Assembly: GCA_965220645.1 (NCBI GenBank)
Contig: OZ244836.1
Span: 3,038,001 to 3,102,000, forward strand
Length of the DNA: 64,000 nt
Reading direction: 5' to 3'
Source: Aldehydirespirator sp965220645
GTDB lineage: Bacteria; Actinomycetota; Acidimicrobiia; Acidimicrobiales; Aldehydirespiratoraceae
Below the pieces are notes generated by a model. It ran no database searches, was not told where the DNA came from, and was given only the letters and a program-made list of their open reading frames with translations. The translations under genes and the position numbers were made by a program. Shown piece by piece: positions 18,937 to 28,106 of the stretch. How positions within the stretch are numbered: position 1 is the first letter of the stretch; every line of letters begins with the position of its first letter.

Positions 18937-20087
18937 CGGCCCGCGGCTCGGGCTTCCAGTTCCGCAAGCAGGTCCGGGGCGTGGTCGCCGAGGGCGGGAA
19001 CGGTGGCGTCCGGATCGCCGGCGTCGCTGAGGTTGAACGGGGGCTTGTAGACCTCCGTCGACCCGGTGGGGGTGGTCACCGGCATGAAGCGATCGCGGGC
19101 TCTGAGCTGCTCGTGCTGCCACAGCGCCAGCGGATCTCGCACGAAGCTGTGGGCCACCCGGCCGGCCCGCAGCCGCTCCATCAGGTCCTCGGCAGGAACC
19201 GACGTGAACACCGCGTCGATCAGCGCCTCCAGGTCGTCGATGTTGGCGATCCGGTCGGAATTGTCGGCGAACCGGGGATCGACGACCAGCGCAGGGTCAC
19301 ACAGGACGTGCTCGGCGAAGCCGGCCCAGTCCCGGTTGCTCTGCACGCCGATCATCACCAACTCGCCGTTGCTCATCGGGTACATGCCGTAGGGGGCGAT
19401 CATCGTGTGGCGGTGCCCCGCTCGCGGCGGAACCGAACCCCGGCCGACTGCGCCGTAGGTCGGCGCCGCGGTCCACTCGGCGATGCTCTCCAGCATCGAC
19501 ACCTCGATAGCGGCGCCCTCACCGGTGGCCTGCCTGCGGTAGAGCGCGGCCAGAATCGACGAGAAGGCGTACATGGCCGCGGCGATGTCCGCGATCGAGA
19601 AGCCGACCTTGGAGGCCTGCTCCGCGGTGCCGGTCAGCGCCACCGCGCCCCCCTCGGCCTGCACGGCCAGGTCGTAGGCCTTGTCGTCGGTGCGGGGTCC
19701 GCCCAAGCCGTACCCGGAGATGTCGCAGGCGATCAGGCCGGGCAGGTCCGCTCTGAGCTGGTCGGCGAGGATCCCGGCCCGTCGGGCCGCAGCCGGCGAC
19801 AGGTTCTGCACGAACACGTCTGCGCCGGCCACCAGCCGGTCGAAACGGGCCCGGTCGCCGGGGTCCTTCAGGTCCAGCTCGATGCTCTGCTTGCCGCGGT
19901 TGGCCCATACGAAGAACGCGGACGTACCGTCCATCGCCGAGTCGTAGTGGCGGGCGAAGTCGCCCTCGCCCGGTCGTTCCACCTTGAGGACGCGGGCGCC
20001 CAGGTCGGCCAGCTGGCGGGTGGCGAACGGCGCGGCGACAGCCGCCTCCAACGCGACCACGATCACGCCCTCGAGGGGCGCGCCCAT
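18918..20087 (-). CDS. CaiB/BaiF family CoA transferase
   Basis: This is a 389-residue class III CoA transferase: LEGVIVVALEAAVAAPFATRQLADLGARVLKVE at the N-terminus, then the GKQSIELDLKDP block, ADVFVQNL and ISGYG(L)GGP. The conserved catalytic Asp is likely in DKAYDLAVQAEGG. Such enzymes move CoA between carboxylic acids. It is the last gene of the 15-gene leftward array. Its ATG overlaps the upstream acyl-CoA dehydrogenase stop by one base (TGATG), so the two are probably translated together to activate and desaturate the same acid. Confidence 0.87.
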   Translation of the reverse strand: MGAPLEGVIVVALEAAVAAPFATRQLADLGARVLKVERPGEGDFARHYDSAMDGTSAFFVWANRGKQSIELDLKDPGDRARFDRLVAGADVFVQNLSPAAARRAGILADQLRADLPGLIACDISGYGLGGPRTDDKAYDLAVQAEGGAVALTGTAEQASKVGFSIADIAAAMYAFSSILAALYRRQATGEGAAIEVSMLESIAEWTAAPTYGAVGRGSVPPRAGHRHTMIAPYGMYPMSNGELVMIGVQSNRDWAGFAEHVLCDPALVVDPRFADNSDRIANIDDLEALIDAVFTSVPAEDLMERLRAGRVAHSFVRDPLALWQHEQLRARDRFMPVTTPTGSTEVYKPPFNLSDAGDPDATVPALGDHAPDLLAELEARAAGRQRSGL

Positions 20088-21298
20088 CAGTGCCTCTCTT
20101 CCCCAGGCAGGTAGCCGTCGCGGGTCTGGGGCAGCCTCATGTCCAGTATCCGCGACGCCACCACGGTGCGCAGGATCTGGGCGGTGCCACCACCGATGGT
20201 GAACATTCGCACGTCGCGGTACATGCGCTCGAGCGGGTTGTTGCGGCTGTAACCGGCCGCTCCGTGCGCCTGCAGCGCATCGCTAACCACCGAGATGGCC
20301 GCCTCGGAGGTGAAGATCTTGGCTTGAGCGGCCAGGGCCGGGTCAGGGAACGGGCTATTGCCGGGCCCCTGCGAGGCCGCGGCCCGGTAGGTGAGGCTGC
20401 GGGCCGCCTCGAGCTTCACCGACATGTCGGCCAGCATCCATTGCAAGCCCTGGAACTCGGCGATGGGTCGCCCGAACTGCTCCCGCTGCTTCACGAACTC
20501 CAGCGCGAGCTCGTAGGCGCCCGAAGCCAGCCCGAGCGCCACCGTTCCTGCGCCCACCCGCTGGGTGTTGTAGGCATTCATCAGGTCGGCGAAGCCCCGT
20601 CTCAGTCCCGACGGCGGCTGCACCGCCATGTCGGCGGTGACCTCCATGTCGTTGAAGCTGACCACCGTCTCGGGGATTCCCCTCAGGCCCATGGCCGGCT
20701 CGCGGACCCCGATCTCCAGGCCGGGCGTCTCGTCCCGGAAGGCCAGGAACGCGCCGATGCCCTCCTCGTTGCCGCCCTCGTCGAAGACCCGGGCGAACAC
20801 CAGATGCGTGATCGACACGCCGCCGCCGGTGATCCAGTGCTTGGTGCCGTTGAGCACGTAGCCGTCGCCGCGGCGGTCGGCTCTGGTGGTCATCTCCGAT
20901 GCCGCGCTCCCGGCGCCGGGCTCGGTGATGCAGATGGCCGGCTTGTCCCCGCCCAGCACCAGCTCCGCAACCCGGCGGCGCTGGGCGTCGGTGCCGTAGG
21001 CCATCACCGCGGACAGAGCCCCCATGTTGCACTCCACCGCAATGCGGCCGGTGACGCCGCACACCTTGGCCATCTCCTCCACCACCAACACCGCGTCGAG
21101 CAGCGACCGGCCCGGCCCGCCGAAGCCGGCGGGCACGGTCATGCCGGTGAAACCGGCCTGCTGCAGTGCTTCGACGTTGGCCCAGGGGTACTGCTCGCTG
21201 CGGTCCACTTCGGCGGCCCGCGGCGCGATCACCTCGCCGGCCAGGGCCCGGGCCTCGGCCTGGAGGGCCTGCTGCTCCGGCGTCAGCTCCCAGCTCAT
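20087..21298 (-). CDS. Acyl-CoA dehydrogenase
   Basis: The start at ATG 21298 gives 403 residues, the standard size for the family. It has the N-terminal helical domain (LTPEQQALQAEARAL), the FAD/substrate-contacting ICITEPGAGSAASEM and KHWITGGGVS, and the C-terminal RMYRDVRMFTIGGGTAQILR. The enzyme introduces an alpha-beta double bond into an acyl-CoA and passes electrons to ETF. Its start overlaps the TPR gene stop as ATGA, and its stop touches the CoA transferase start, placing all three in one transcript. Confidence 0.9.
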   Translation of the reverse strand: MSWELTPEQQALQAEARALAGEVIAPRAAEVDRSEQYPWANVEALQQAGFTGMTVPAGFGGPGRSLLDAVLVVEEMAKVCGVTGRIAVECNMGALSAVMAYGTDAQRRRVAELVLGGDKPAICITEPGAGSAASEMTTRADRRGDGYVLNGTKHWITGGGVSITHLVFARVFDEGGNEEGIGAFLAFRDETPGLEIGVREPAMGLRGIPETVVSFNDMEVTADMAVQPPSGLRRGFADLMNAYNTQRVGAGTVALGLASGAYELALEFVKQREQFGRPIAEFQGLQWMLADMSVKLEAARSLTYRAAASQGPGNSPFPDPALAAQAKIFTSEAAISVVSDALQAHGAAGYSRNNPLERMYRDVRMFTIGGGTAQILRTVVASRILDMRLPQTRDGYLPGEERH

Positions 21299-22500
21299 GC
21301 CGCCGCCGCCTGCGCGGTCAACGTGATCAGGTCCCGCTGGGCGATACTCCCGCCGATGCGCCTGGTAGCCGGACCCAGTGCGTCCACGATCTGCACGCAA
21401 TGGTCATAGTCCTCCTGGACGTAACTGCAGAAGGCCTCCGCGAGCGGCGCGACAACGCCGCTGAACGTCCTGTCGTTCTCGCTGGCCCCCGCCGAGCGAG
21501 CTCCGAGGCCCTTGAACCAGCGTCCTGCCCCGGGATGGTCGGGCTTGCGGGCGAAAGTCAAGGCGGCGTGCACGTCCAGGAAGCCGCAGGTGTGACGCTC
21601 GGCCACGCTGTCCCAGCGCTCGGCCAGCGAGTCCCAACGGTCGCCGGGGTCGCACCCGGCCAGCTCGAGCCGCCACAGCAGCGATGTCTGGTCGCAGAGT
21701 TGGAAGGCGGTCTTGGCATGGGGCTGGCGCTCGTCGAAGACCGCCAGCGCGCCGGCCCAATCACCGGAGGCCAGCAGGCGCAGGGCCAGATGCCACCAGA
21801 TGTGGGTGGCGAGGAGTTCCTGGGAGTTCCACACCTTGACCGATCCCTCCAGCAGCTCGAGCGCGGCCGCGGTGTCGTCGGTGGACTCGTACACGTGGGC
21901 GAGCGCATGCCGGGACCAGAGATCTTCGGGATCAAGACCCAGGGCGGCCTGGCCCAGTTCCTCGGCCTCGTCGTATCGCCCCACCTCCTCCAGCGCGAAG
22001 GCGTGCTGGCCGGCCACGAACCCCCAGCCCGGCTCGTCCCGCCAGGCCTCGACAGCCCGAGCACTGGACGCCAGCCGGCCGCCGTCGTCGCCGACATGCA
22101 GGTAGAGGTCGTGAGCGAAGCGCACCGCCGCGAAGTCTCGCTCGCCGGAGGCGACCTCGCCCCAGGCCCGGGCCGCGGCGGTGAGCTCCCCGGCGACGAG
22201 CAGCTCGAGCGCCCGCACATGGCGCCGCTCGCGGGAATCCGAGCCACCCGCCCGGGTCTGGGCCCGCCCGGCGTCCGCGGCGAGCGCAGGCGAGCTGAGG
22301 GGACTGCCGGCCAGCACCCGGTAGACCGCGGCGAACACCGGGCCCAACACGAACGTCTCGTCGTCGGCGCCCGCCTCCGACATCACGGCCACGGGGTCGC
22401 CCCGGTAATGGAGGTATTGCTCCCAGCCGCGCTCCCAGGCGTCGACGCTGGCCGGCCGGCCCTGCACCGGCCCGGGTTCAGGCAGGCCCGCCGCGCTCAT
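21295..22500 (-). CDS. TTC38-like tetratricopeptide repeat protein
   Basis: The 401-residue protein consists of TPR-like helical pairs and resembles the TTC38 family. Typical segments are HAFALEEVGRYDEAEELGQAAL, LDPEDLWSRHALAHVYE, and the HIWWHLAL signature of that family. TTC38 proteins are found across bacteria and eukaryotes without a settled function. The gene overlaps the P450 stop by 23 bases and the next dehydrogenase by four, so it belongs to the catabolic array. It is probably an accessory or scaffold protein rather than an enzyme. Confidence 0.78.
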   Translation of the reverse strand: MSAAGLPEPGPVQGRPASVDAWERGWEQYLHYRGDPVAVMSEAGADDETFVLGPVFAAVYRVLAGSPLSSPALAADAGRAQTRAGGSDSRERRHVRALELLVAGELTAAARAWGEVASGERDFAAVRFAHDLYLHVGDDGGRLASSARAVEAWRDEPGWGFVAGQHAFALEEVGRYDEAEELGQAALGLDPEDLWSRHALAHVYESTDDTAAALELLEGSVKVWNSQELLATHIWWHLALRLLASGDWAGALAVFDERQPHAKTAFQLCDQTSLLWRLELAGCDPGDRWDSLAERWDSVAERHTCGFLDVHAALTFARKPDHPGAGRWFKGLGARSAGASENDRTFSGVVAPLAEAFCSYVQEDYDHCVQIVDALGPATRRIGGSIAQRDLITLTAQAAAA

Positions 22501-23749
22501 GGACCTTGACTTCCAGGTGCTCGATGCCGTTCACGAAGTTCGAGTCCACGTAGACGGGATCGCCGGCCAACTCCAACTCGATGCCTCGTTGAAGGATCGA
22601 CTCGATGAGGACGGCCACCTCGAGGCGGGCCAGCGGCGCCCCCAGGCAGAAGTGGGCGCCACCGCCACCGAACGCGACGTTGGGCGGCCGCAGCGGCCGG
22701 GTGACGTCGAAGCGCATCGGCTCGTCGAACACCGTCTCGTCGAAGTTGGCCGCTGCGTACCACATCACCACTTTGTCACCGGCGAGCAGCGGAGTGTCCT
22801 GGAGCAAGGTCTCGCGGGTCACGGTGCGGCGGAAGTACAGGATCGGCGACGAGTACCGGATCACCTCCTCGGCCGCCTGGGCCATCAGCGACGGATCGGA
22901 GCGGACCAGCTCGAACTGGTCGGCGCACTCGACGAGGTGCAGGGCCAGGTGGGCCATGGAGGCCCTGGTGGTCTCGTTTCCGGCGAAGACCATCAGACGG
23001 AAGAAGTTGGTGAACTCGGCATCGGTGAGGCGCTCGCCGTCGACCTCGGCCCCGATGAGCTTGCTCACCAGATCGTCTGTGGGCTCGGCCCGGCGTCTCT
23101 CGCCGAGGGCGCGGGCGTACTCGTTGATGCCGTGGGCGGCGGGGCTGTTGAAAGGCAGCAGCCGCAGATCGGTGGTGTTGGCGTAGGCGGTGGGCTCCAG
23201 CGGCTTGCTGGAGGTGCCGGCCACGAGATGGTCCGTCAGCTCGATCATGTAGTCGTGGTCCGACTCGGGCACGCCCATGATGTCGCAGATCACTCCGATT
23301 GGGATCGGCGCGGCCACCGCTTCCACCCAGTCGCCACCGCCGGCCTGCACCAGCGCGTCGAGGCGTCCGGCGATCCGGGCTCGCACCGCGGCCTCGTACG
23401 ACTGCACGTGGCGAGGCGTGAACGCCGAGCTGACGAGCCGCCGCAGGCGGGTGTGAACCGGAGGGTCAAGGTCGATCATCGACGCCCGGGCCGACAGGGC
23501 GTCCTCGTCGATGTCGTAGATCTGGATGTGGCCGACGGCCGAGGAGTACAGGTCGGTATCGCGGGACACCTCCGACAGCGGCGCGTGGCGGGTGACCGAC
23601 CAGAAGCCGGTTCGGTCGCCGCCACTGGGCGGCGTCCAGCTCAGCGTCGGGCGGGCCCGCATCTCGGCGAAGGCCGCCTGCGGGATGCCTTGGGAGAAGG
23701 TGGCCGGATCCTGAAGGTCCGCCGGCGCGACAACCCGCTCGGACAACAC
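22478..23749 (-). CDS. Cytochrome P450 (first of two in the array)
   Basis: The protein has all P450 landmarks: the I-helix AGNETT, the K-helix E-V-I-R, and the heme-thiolate loop FGGGGAHFCLGAPLARLE with the axial Cys. It is a soluble bacterial class I type and needs a ferredoxin, one of which is encoded at 25225-25446; no ferredoxin reductase gene is seen. The likely start is GTG 23749, 2 bp after the aldehyde dehydrogenase stop, giving 423 residues. The frame upstream of this GTG has no P450 similarity. A second P450 with similar motifs lies three genes upstream. Confidence 0.9.
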   Translation of the reverse strand: MLSERVVAPADLQDPATFSQGIPQAAFAEMRARPTLSWTPPSGGDRTGFWSVTRHAPLSEVSRDTDLYSSAVGHIQIYDIDEDALSARASMIDLDPPVHTRLRRLVSSAFTPRHVQSYEAAVRARIAGRLDALVQAGGGDWVEAVAAPIPIGVICDIMGVPESDHDYMIELTDHLVAGTSSKPLEPTAYANTTDLRLLPFNSPAAHGINEYARALGERRRAEPTDDLVSKLIGAEVDGERLTDAEFTNFFRLMVFAGNETTRASMAHLALHLVECADQFELVRSDPSLMAQAAEEVIRYSSPILYFRRTVTRETLLQDTPLLAGDKVVMWYAAANFDETVFDEPMRFDVTRPLRPPNVAFGGGGAHFCLGAPLARLEVAVLIESILQRGIELELAGDPVYVDSNFVNGIEHLEVKVHERGGPA

Positions 23750-23751
23750 GA

Positions 23752-25215
23752 CTAACCGAGCACGAAGGGGTCGCGGGTGGCGCCGGTCAGCTCCACCCAC
23801 ACCGTCTTGGTCAACAGGTAGCCGTCCAGGGCCTCGCGGCCGTTGTCCTTGCCGTAGCCGGACTGCTTGAACCCGCCGAAGGGCGCGGTGTAGCTGACGG
23901 TGCGGTAGGTGTTGACCCACACGGTGCCGGCATGCAGTGCCCGCGACATCCGCAACGCCCGGCGCACGTCGAGCGTCCACACACCGGCGGCCAGGCCGTA
24001 GTCGGAGTCGTTGGCCAGCTTGATGACCTCGTCCTCGTCGTCGAAGGTCATCATGGCCAGCACCGGCCCGAACACCTCGGTGCGCACGATGGTGGTGTCG
24101 TTGGTGGCTCCCGTGATGACGGTGGGCCGCACGAACCGGCCGCCCAGCAGGGGGTCGACCGCCCCGCCGGCTGCGATGGTGGCGCCCTCGGCCCGGGCCT
24201 GCTCGATCATGGCCAGGATGCGGTCGCGCTGGGTGTCCGAGGCGGCCGGGCCCATCTCGGTAGCGAGGTCCGACGGGTCGCCCAGCACCAGTTCGGCAGC
24301 CCGAGCCGTGACCCTGGAGACGATGTCGTCGGCGATGCCCCGCTGGACGTAAGCACGCGATCCGGCCACGCAGGTCTGGCCGCTGGCCGCGAAGATCCCG
24401 GCCAGCAGTCCGTTGGTCGCGGCTTCAGCGTCGGCGTCGTCGAAGATGATCTGGGGCGATTTCCCGCCCAGCTCCAACACGGTCGGCACCAGGTTGGCGG
24501 CCGCGGCCCGGGCCACATGGCGGGCGGTGTCGCCGCCGCCGGTGAAGGTGATCTTGTCGATGTCGCCGTGTGCGGTCAGCGCGGCTCCCACCGACGGGCC
24601 TCCGGTGACCACGTTGATCACCCCCGGCGGGAAGCCTGCCTCCGCGGCCCGCTCGGCCAGCAGCAGCGCGGTGACCGGAGTGAGCTCGGACGGCTTGACC
24701 ACCACGGTGCAACCTGCGGCCAGCAGCGGCGCCAGCTTCCACGTCAGCAGCATCAGCGGCGAGTTCCAGGGGATGATGGCGCCCACCACCCCGACAGGCA
24801 CCTTCTCGGTGTAGACGAGGAAGTTGGGCGTGGGACCGGGGATCTGCTCGCCGGCGATCTTGTCGGCCAGGCCGGCGAAGTAGTCGTAGTAGCTCTGGAG
24901 GCTCTTGGCCTGCACCGAGGTCTCGCGGATGATCTTGCCGTTGTCGCGTGTCTCGATGGCGGCCAGCTCGTCGGCGTCCCGGGTGAGGATCTCGCCCAAG
25001 CGTCGCATGAGCCGGGCCCGTTCGGCCGCCGCCATCTGCGCCCACGGCCCATCGGTGAAGGCCCGGCGGGCCGCGGTCACCGCGGCGTCCACGGCGTCAG
25101 GGTCGTCGGCGACGGTGGCCCAGACGTCCCCGGTGAAGGGATTGGCCGTGGTCATGCGGCGCCCGCCGGCAGGTGCGGCATAGCCCCCGTCGATCCAGTT
25201 GTCGTAGGTCTGCAT
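23752..25215 (-). CDS. NAD(P)-dependent aldehyde dehydrogenase
   Basis: The 487-residue protein is a standard aldehyde dehydrogenase: PWNSPLMLLTWKLAPLLAAG, the general-base Glu in LELGGKSPQI, and the nucleophile Cys in GQTCVAGSRAYV. It is close in layout to betaine-, gamma-aminobutyraldehyde- and semialdehyde-type dehydrogenases. In the array it sits between the ferredoxin and the first P450. A likely role is oxidation of the semialdehyde released by the neighbouring GABA-type aminotransferase or of an aminoaldehyde; this is inferred from context. Confidence 0.9.
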   Translation of the reverse strand: MQTYDNWIDGGYAAPAGGRRMTTANPFTGDVWATVADDPDAVDAAVTAARRAFTDGPWAQMAAAERARLMRRLGEILTRDADELAAIETRDNGKIIRETSVQAKSLQSYYDYFAGLADKIAGEQIPGPTPNFLVYTEKVPVGVVGAIIPWNSPLMLLTWKLAPLLAAGCTVVVKPSELTPVTALLLAERAAEAGFPPGVINVVTGGPSVGAALTAHGDIDKITFTGGGDTARHVARAAAANLVPTVLELGGKSPQIIFDDADAEAATNGLLAGIFAASGQTCVAGSRAYVQRGIADDIVSRVTARAAELVLGDPSDLATEMGPAASDTQRDRILAMIEQARAEGATIAAGGAVDPLLGGRFVRPTVITGATNDTTIVRTEVFGPVLAMMTFDDEDEVIKLANDSDYGLAAGVWTLDVRRALRMSRALHAGTVWVNTYRTVSYTAPFGGFKQSGYGKDNGREALDGYLLTKTVWVELTGATRDPFVLG

Positions 25216-25224
25216 TTGGGCCTC

Positions 25225-25446
25225 CTACCCGCTCGGCCTCGGACGCTCCACGATGGCGATGGCCGCGCCGGGGCACCGGTGCACGACCACTTCGGCCCGC
25301 TGGCGGGGCAGCGTGCCGGATCCGATCACCGACGAGATCGCCTCGTCGTCGTCGACCAGGAAGACCTCAGGCTCCAGCATCTCGCACTGGCCCCCGCCGA
25401 TGCACCGCTCCGAGTCGACGGCCACCTCCACGAGGTCCCCGCTCAC
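25225..25446 (-). CDS. Small ferredoxin, P450 redox partner
   Basis: The 73-residue protein has the P450-associated ferredoxin pattern CIGGGQC near residue 15 and a third Cys in HRCPGAAI near residue 58. The middle position of a full 4Fe-4S motif is occupied by Gly, as in many 3Fe-4S-type ferredoxins of Streptomyces and Mycobacterium P450 systems. It overlaps the GabT stop by 4 bp (ATGA) and precedes the aldehyde dehydrogenase by 9 bp. It most likely delivers electrons to one or both P450s of the array. Confidence 0.87.
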   Translation of the reverse strand: MSGDLVEVAVDSERCIGGGQCEMLEPEVFLVDDDEAISSVIGSGTLPRQRAEVVVHRCPGAAIAIVERPRPSG

Positions 25447-26729
25447 GGGGCCGCCTCGGCCAGCGACTCGGCTAGAATGCCCAGGCCCTCATCGATGTCG
25501 GCGTCGGTGGCCACCAGGGGCACCAGCACCCGGATGCAGTTGGAATAGACCCCGGCCCCCATCAGTAGCAGCCCCCGCTCGAAGGCGGCGTCCATCACGG
25601 CGGAGGCCACCTCGGGGGCCGGCTCCCTGGTGGCCCGGTCCCTGACGAACTCGATGGCCAGCATCGCGCCCAGGCCCCGCACCTCACCGATGGACGGCGT
25701 GGAGCGGGCCAGATCGTCGAGCCGGCATCGCAGGCGGCCGCCCAGAGACTCGGCCGCCTGCTGGAAGGCCGGGTCGAACACCCGGGCGATGGCCACGGCG
25801 GCGGCGGCGCACGACAGCGGGTTGCCGCCGTAGGTGCCGCCGATGCCGCCGGCATGGACCGAGTCCATGATCTCGGCCCGCCCGGTCACGCCCGAGATGG
25901 GGAGCCCGCCGCCCATCGACTTGCCCCAGGTGCACAGGTCCGGCTCGACTCCGTAGTGGGCGATGGCCGCTGGGACCCCGGTGCGGCCCATGCCCGACTG
26001 GACCTCGTCGGCGATCACCAGGATCCCGTGCTCGGCCGCGATCGCGGCCACACGGCCCGGATAGTCCCCGGGCATCGGGATGAACCCGCCCTCGCCCTGC
26101 ACCGGCTCGAAGATGATGGCGGCCACATTCGACGGGTCAACCTGGTTCTTGAACAGCCGCGCCAGCCCGGCGACGGCATCGTCGGAGGTCACCCCCCGGT
26201 ACCGGTAGGGGCCGGGAGCCCGGTACACCTCCGGCGCGAAGGGCCCGAAGCCCAGCTTGTAGGGACGCACCTTCGACGTCAGCGACATGGCCAGCAGGGT
26301 GCGGCCGTGGAAGCCGTTGTCCAGGGACACGATCCCCGGCCGGCCCGTGTAGTAACGGGCGATCTTCACCGCGTTCTCGACGGCTTCGGCCCCCGAGTTC
26401 AGCAGCAGGGCCTTCTTGGCGAAGTCGCCGGGATGGCATTCGCACAGCAGCCGGCACACATCGATGTAGGGCTCGTAGGCCGACAGCGAGAAGCACTGGT
26501 GCAGGTAGGCGTCGAGCTGCTCTGAGATCGCGGCCACGATCTCGGGGCTGCGATGCCCGTGGTTGACGGTGCCGATGCCCGACACGAAGTCGATGAACTC
26601 GCGGCCGTCCACATCGGTGATGCGGGCCCCGAAGGCACTGGCCACGAAGAACGGCCGTCCCGCGGTCCCGGCCGCTACCCAGCGGGCCCGCTCGGCGGCC
26701 AACCGCTCGGTGTTGGGCAGAGAGTTCAT
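25443..26729 (-). CDS. GABA-type class III aminotransferase
   Basis: The 428-residue protein follows the 4-aminobutyrate aminotransferase pattern: FIDFVSGIGTVNHGHR, LLNSGAEAVENAVKIAR, NGFHGRT, DEVQSGMGRTG and WGKSMGGGLPISGV with the PLP Lys. GabT/PuuE enzymes convert GABA or similar omega-amino acids to semialdehydes using 2-oxoglutarate. It is coupled by 4-bp overlaps to both the P450 upstream and the ferredoxin downstream. With the aldehyde dehydrogenase it could form a GABA to succinate branch. Substrate specificity cannot be fixed from sequence. Confidence 0.88.
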   Translation of the reverse strand: MNSLPNTERLAAERARWVAAGTAGRPFFVASAFGARITDVDGREFIDFVSGIGTVNHGHRSPEIVAAISEQLDAYLHQCFSLSAYEPYIDVCRLLCECHPGDFAKKALLLNSGAEAVENAVKIARYYTGRPGIVSLDNGFHGRTLLAMSLTSKVRPYKLGFGPFAPEVYRAPGPYRYRGVTSDDAVAGLARLFKNQVDPSNVAAIIFEPVQGEGGFIPMPGDYPGRVAAIAAEHGILVIADEVQSGMGRTGVPAAIAHYGVEPDLCTWGKSMGGGLPISGVTGRAEIMDSVHAGGIGGTYGGNPLSCAAAAVAIARVFDPAFQQAAESLGGRLRCRLDDLARSTPSIGEVRGLGAMLAIEFVRDRATREPAPEVASAVMDAAFERGLLLMGAGVYSNCIRVLVPLVATDADIDEGLGILAESLAEAAP

Positions 26730-27988
26730 GGCGCACCTCCTGCGGCCATCTGCACGGCGAGCACGCCGTGGACGAAGTTGGATGCCACCCGCACGGGCTC
26801 GCTCAGCTGTTCGAGGGACATCCGCCTCGCGGCCATCTCCTGCAGCAGCACCGACACTTCGAGGCGGGCCAGGAATGCGCCCAGGCACAGGTGCGGCCCG
26901 CCCCCTCCGAAGGCGTAGTGCTCGTTGCCGGCGCGGCCGACGTCGAATCGGAAAGGATCGGAAAACTCGGCCTCGTCGCGGTTGGCCGAGGCGTACCACA
27001 TGACCACCTTGTCGCCCGCCGCGATCCGGGTGCCAGCCAGCTCATAGTCGGTGGCGGCGGTCCGGCGCATGTGCAGCACGGGGGTCGCCCAGCGAATGAT
27101 CTCCTCGGTGGCCTGCTCGACCAGACCGGGGTCGTCCAGAACCCGCCGCCACTGGTCGGGATGGGCGGCCAGGGCCATGGCGCCGTGGCTTATGGCCGTC
27201 CGGGTGGTCTCGTTGCCGGCGAAGACCAGCAGGTGGAACAGGTGGCGGTACTCGTGGCGCGAGATGCGCCCGCCGTCGGCTTCGGCCTCGACCAGGTGGG
27301 TCACGAGATCGTCGCAGGGTTCGGCGCTTCGCTTGGCCCGCATCCCATCGCCGTACTCGAACAGGGCGTGGCTGGCCGGGCTGTTGAACGGCAGCAGGCG
27401 CAGCTCGGTGGTGTTGCCGAACGCGTCGGGCGGCAGCGACTGGGTGTCGCTGGTCCCCTCCACCAGGTAGTTCGACAGCTCTACCAGGTAGCCGGCGTCG
27501 GCGACGGGCACGCCCAGCATGGCCAGGATCACCCGGATCGGCAGCGGGGCGGCCACCATCTCGACCCAGTCGCCGCCCCCCTGGGCCATGAACTCGTCGA
27601 GCAGCTCGACGGTGATCTCGCGCACCGCGTCCTCCCAGCGGCGGATGTTCTTGGGGGTGAACGCCCCCGCAACCATGCGCCTCAGGCGGGTGTGGTCGGG
27701 GGCGTCGGTGTCGATGAGCGAGCGGCGGGCCTCAAGCGCGTCTGCCTCCAGGTCCCACAGGTTGGTGTGGCCGATGGCCGATGAGAACACGGTCGGGTTG
27801 CGCGACATCGCCCTCACGTCTGTGTGCCGGGTCACCGCCCAGAACCCGTTGTCTCCGTAGGGATGCCAGGCCAGACCCGGGATGGCCCGGATCTGCGCGA
27901 ACCGCTCGTGGGGGATGCCGTCGAGGTACAGCCGCGGATCGGCGATCTCGGGGGCCAGGGTCGGTGTGGATGCAGCTGACGGGCTCAT
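26726..27988 (-). CDS. Cytochrome P450 (second of two in the array)
   Basis: The start at ATG 27988 gives 420 residues. The I-helix FAGNETTRT, the K-helix E-I-I-R and the heme loop FGGGGPHLCLGAFLARLE are intact. The overall architecture is the same as the P450 at 22478-23749: PxLYLDG..PHERFAQIR at the N-terminus and DxPxHTRLRRMV in the middle. They are therefore likely paralogues from an old duplication. It overlaps the GabT start by 4 bp. A 118-bp gap holding a dispersed repeat separates it from the glutamine-synthetase-like gene. Confidence 0.9.
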   Translation of the reverse strand: MSPSAASTPTLAPEIADPRLYLDGIPHERFAQIRAIPGLAWHPYGDNGFWAVTRHTDVRAMSRNPTVFSSAIGHTNLWDLEADALEARRSLIDTDAPDHTRLRRMVAGAFTPKNIRRWEDAVREITVELLDEFMAQGGGDWVEMVAAPLPIRVILAMLGVPVADAGYLVELSNYLVEGTSDTQSLPPDAFGNTTELRLLPFNSPASHALFEYGDGMRAKRSAEPCDDLVTHLVEAEADGGRISRHEYRHLFHLLVFAGNETTRTAISHGAMALAAHPDQWRRVLDDPGLVEQATEEIIRWATPVLHMRRTAATDYELAGTRIAAGDKVVMWYASANRDEAEFSDPFRFDVGRAGNEHYAFGGGGPHLCLGAFLARLEVSVLLQEMAARRMSLEQLSEPVRVASNFVHGVLAVQMAAGGAP

Positions 27989-28007
27989 CGATCGGGTTTC
28001 GTCGCTT

Positions 28008-28105
28008 CCGCTCTTGTTCGCTTCGCTCACGGGCCGCTCGGGCCACGGCCTCGCTCGGGCCCCTCGGAGATTGCCATCAGTCGCTCCCTTCCGCTCGGCC
28101 TCTGG
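28008..28105. repeat. Dispersed intergenic repeat, copy A
   Basis: This copy has a 47-bp core (28008-28054) matching copy B (41056-41102) at 44 of 47 positions. It ends with CCGCTCGGCCTCTGG, identical in both copies. In both places the element begins next to the stop codon of a minus-strand gene, here the glutamine-synthetase-like gene. The core contains GGCCG...CGGCC able to pair as a short hairpin, so it may act in termination or mRNA stability. Confidence 0.65.
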
Positions 28106-28106
28106 A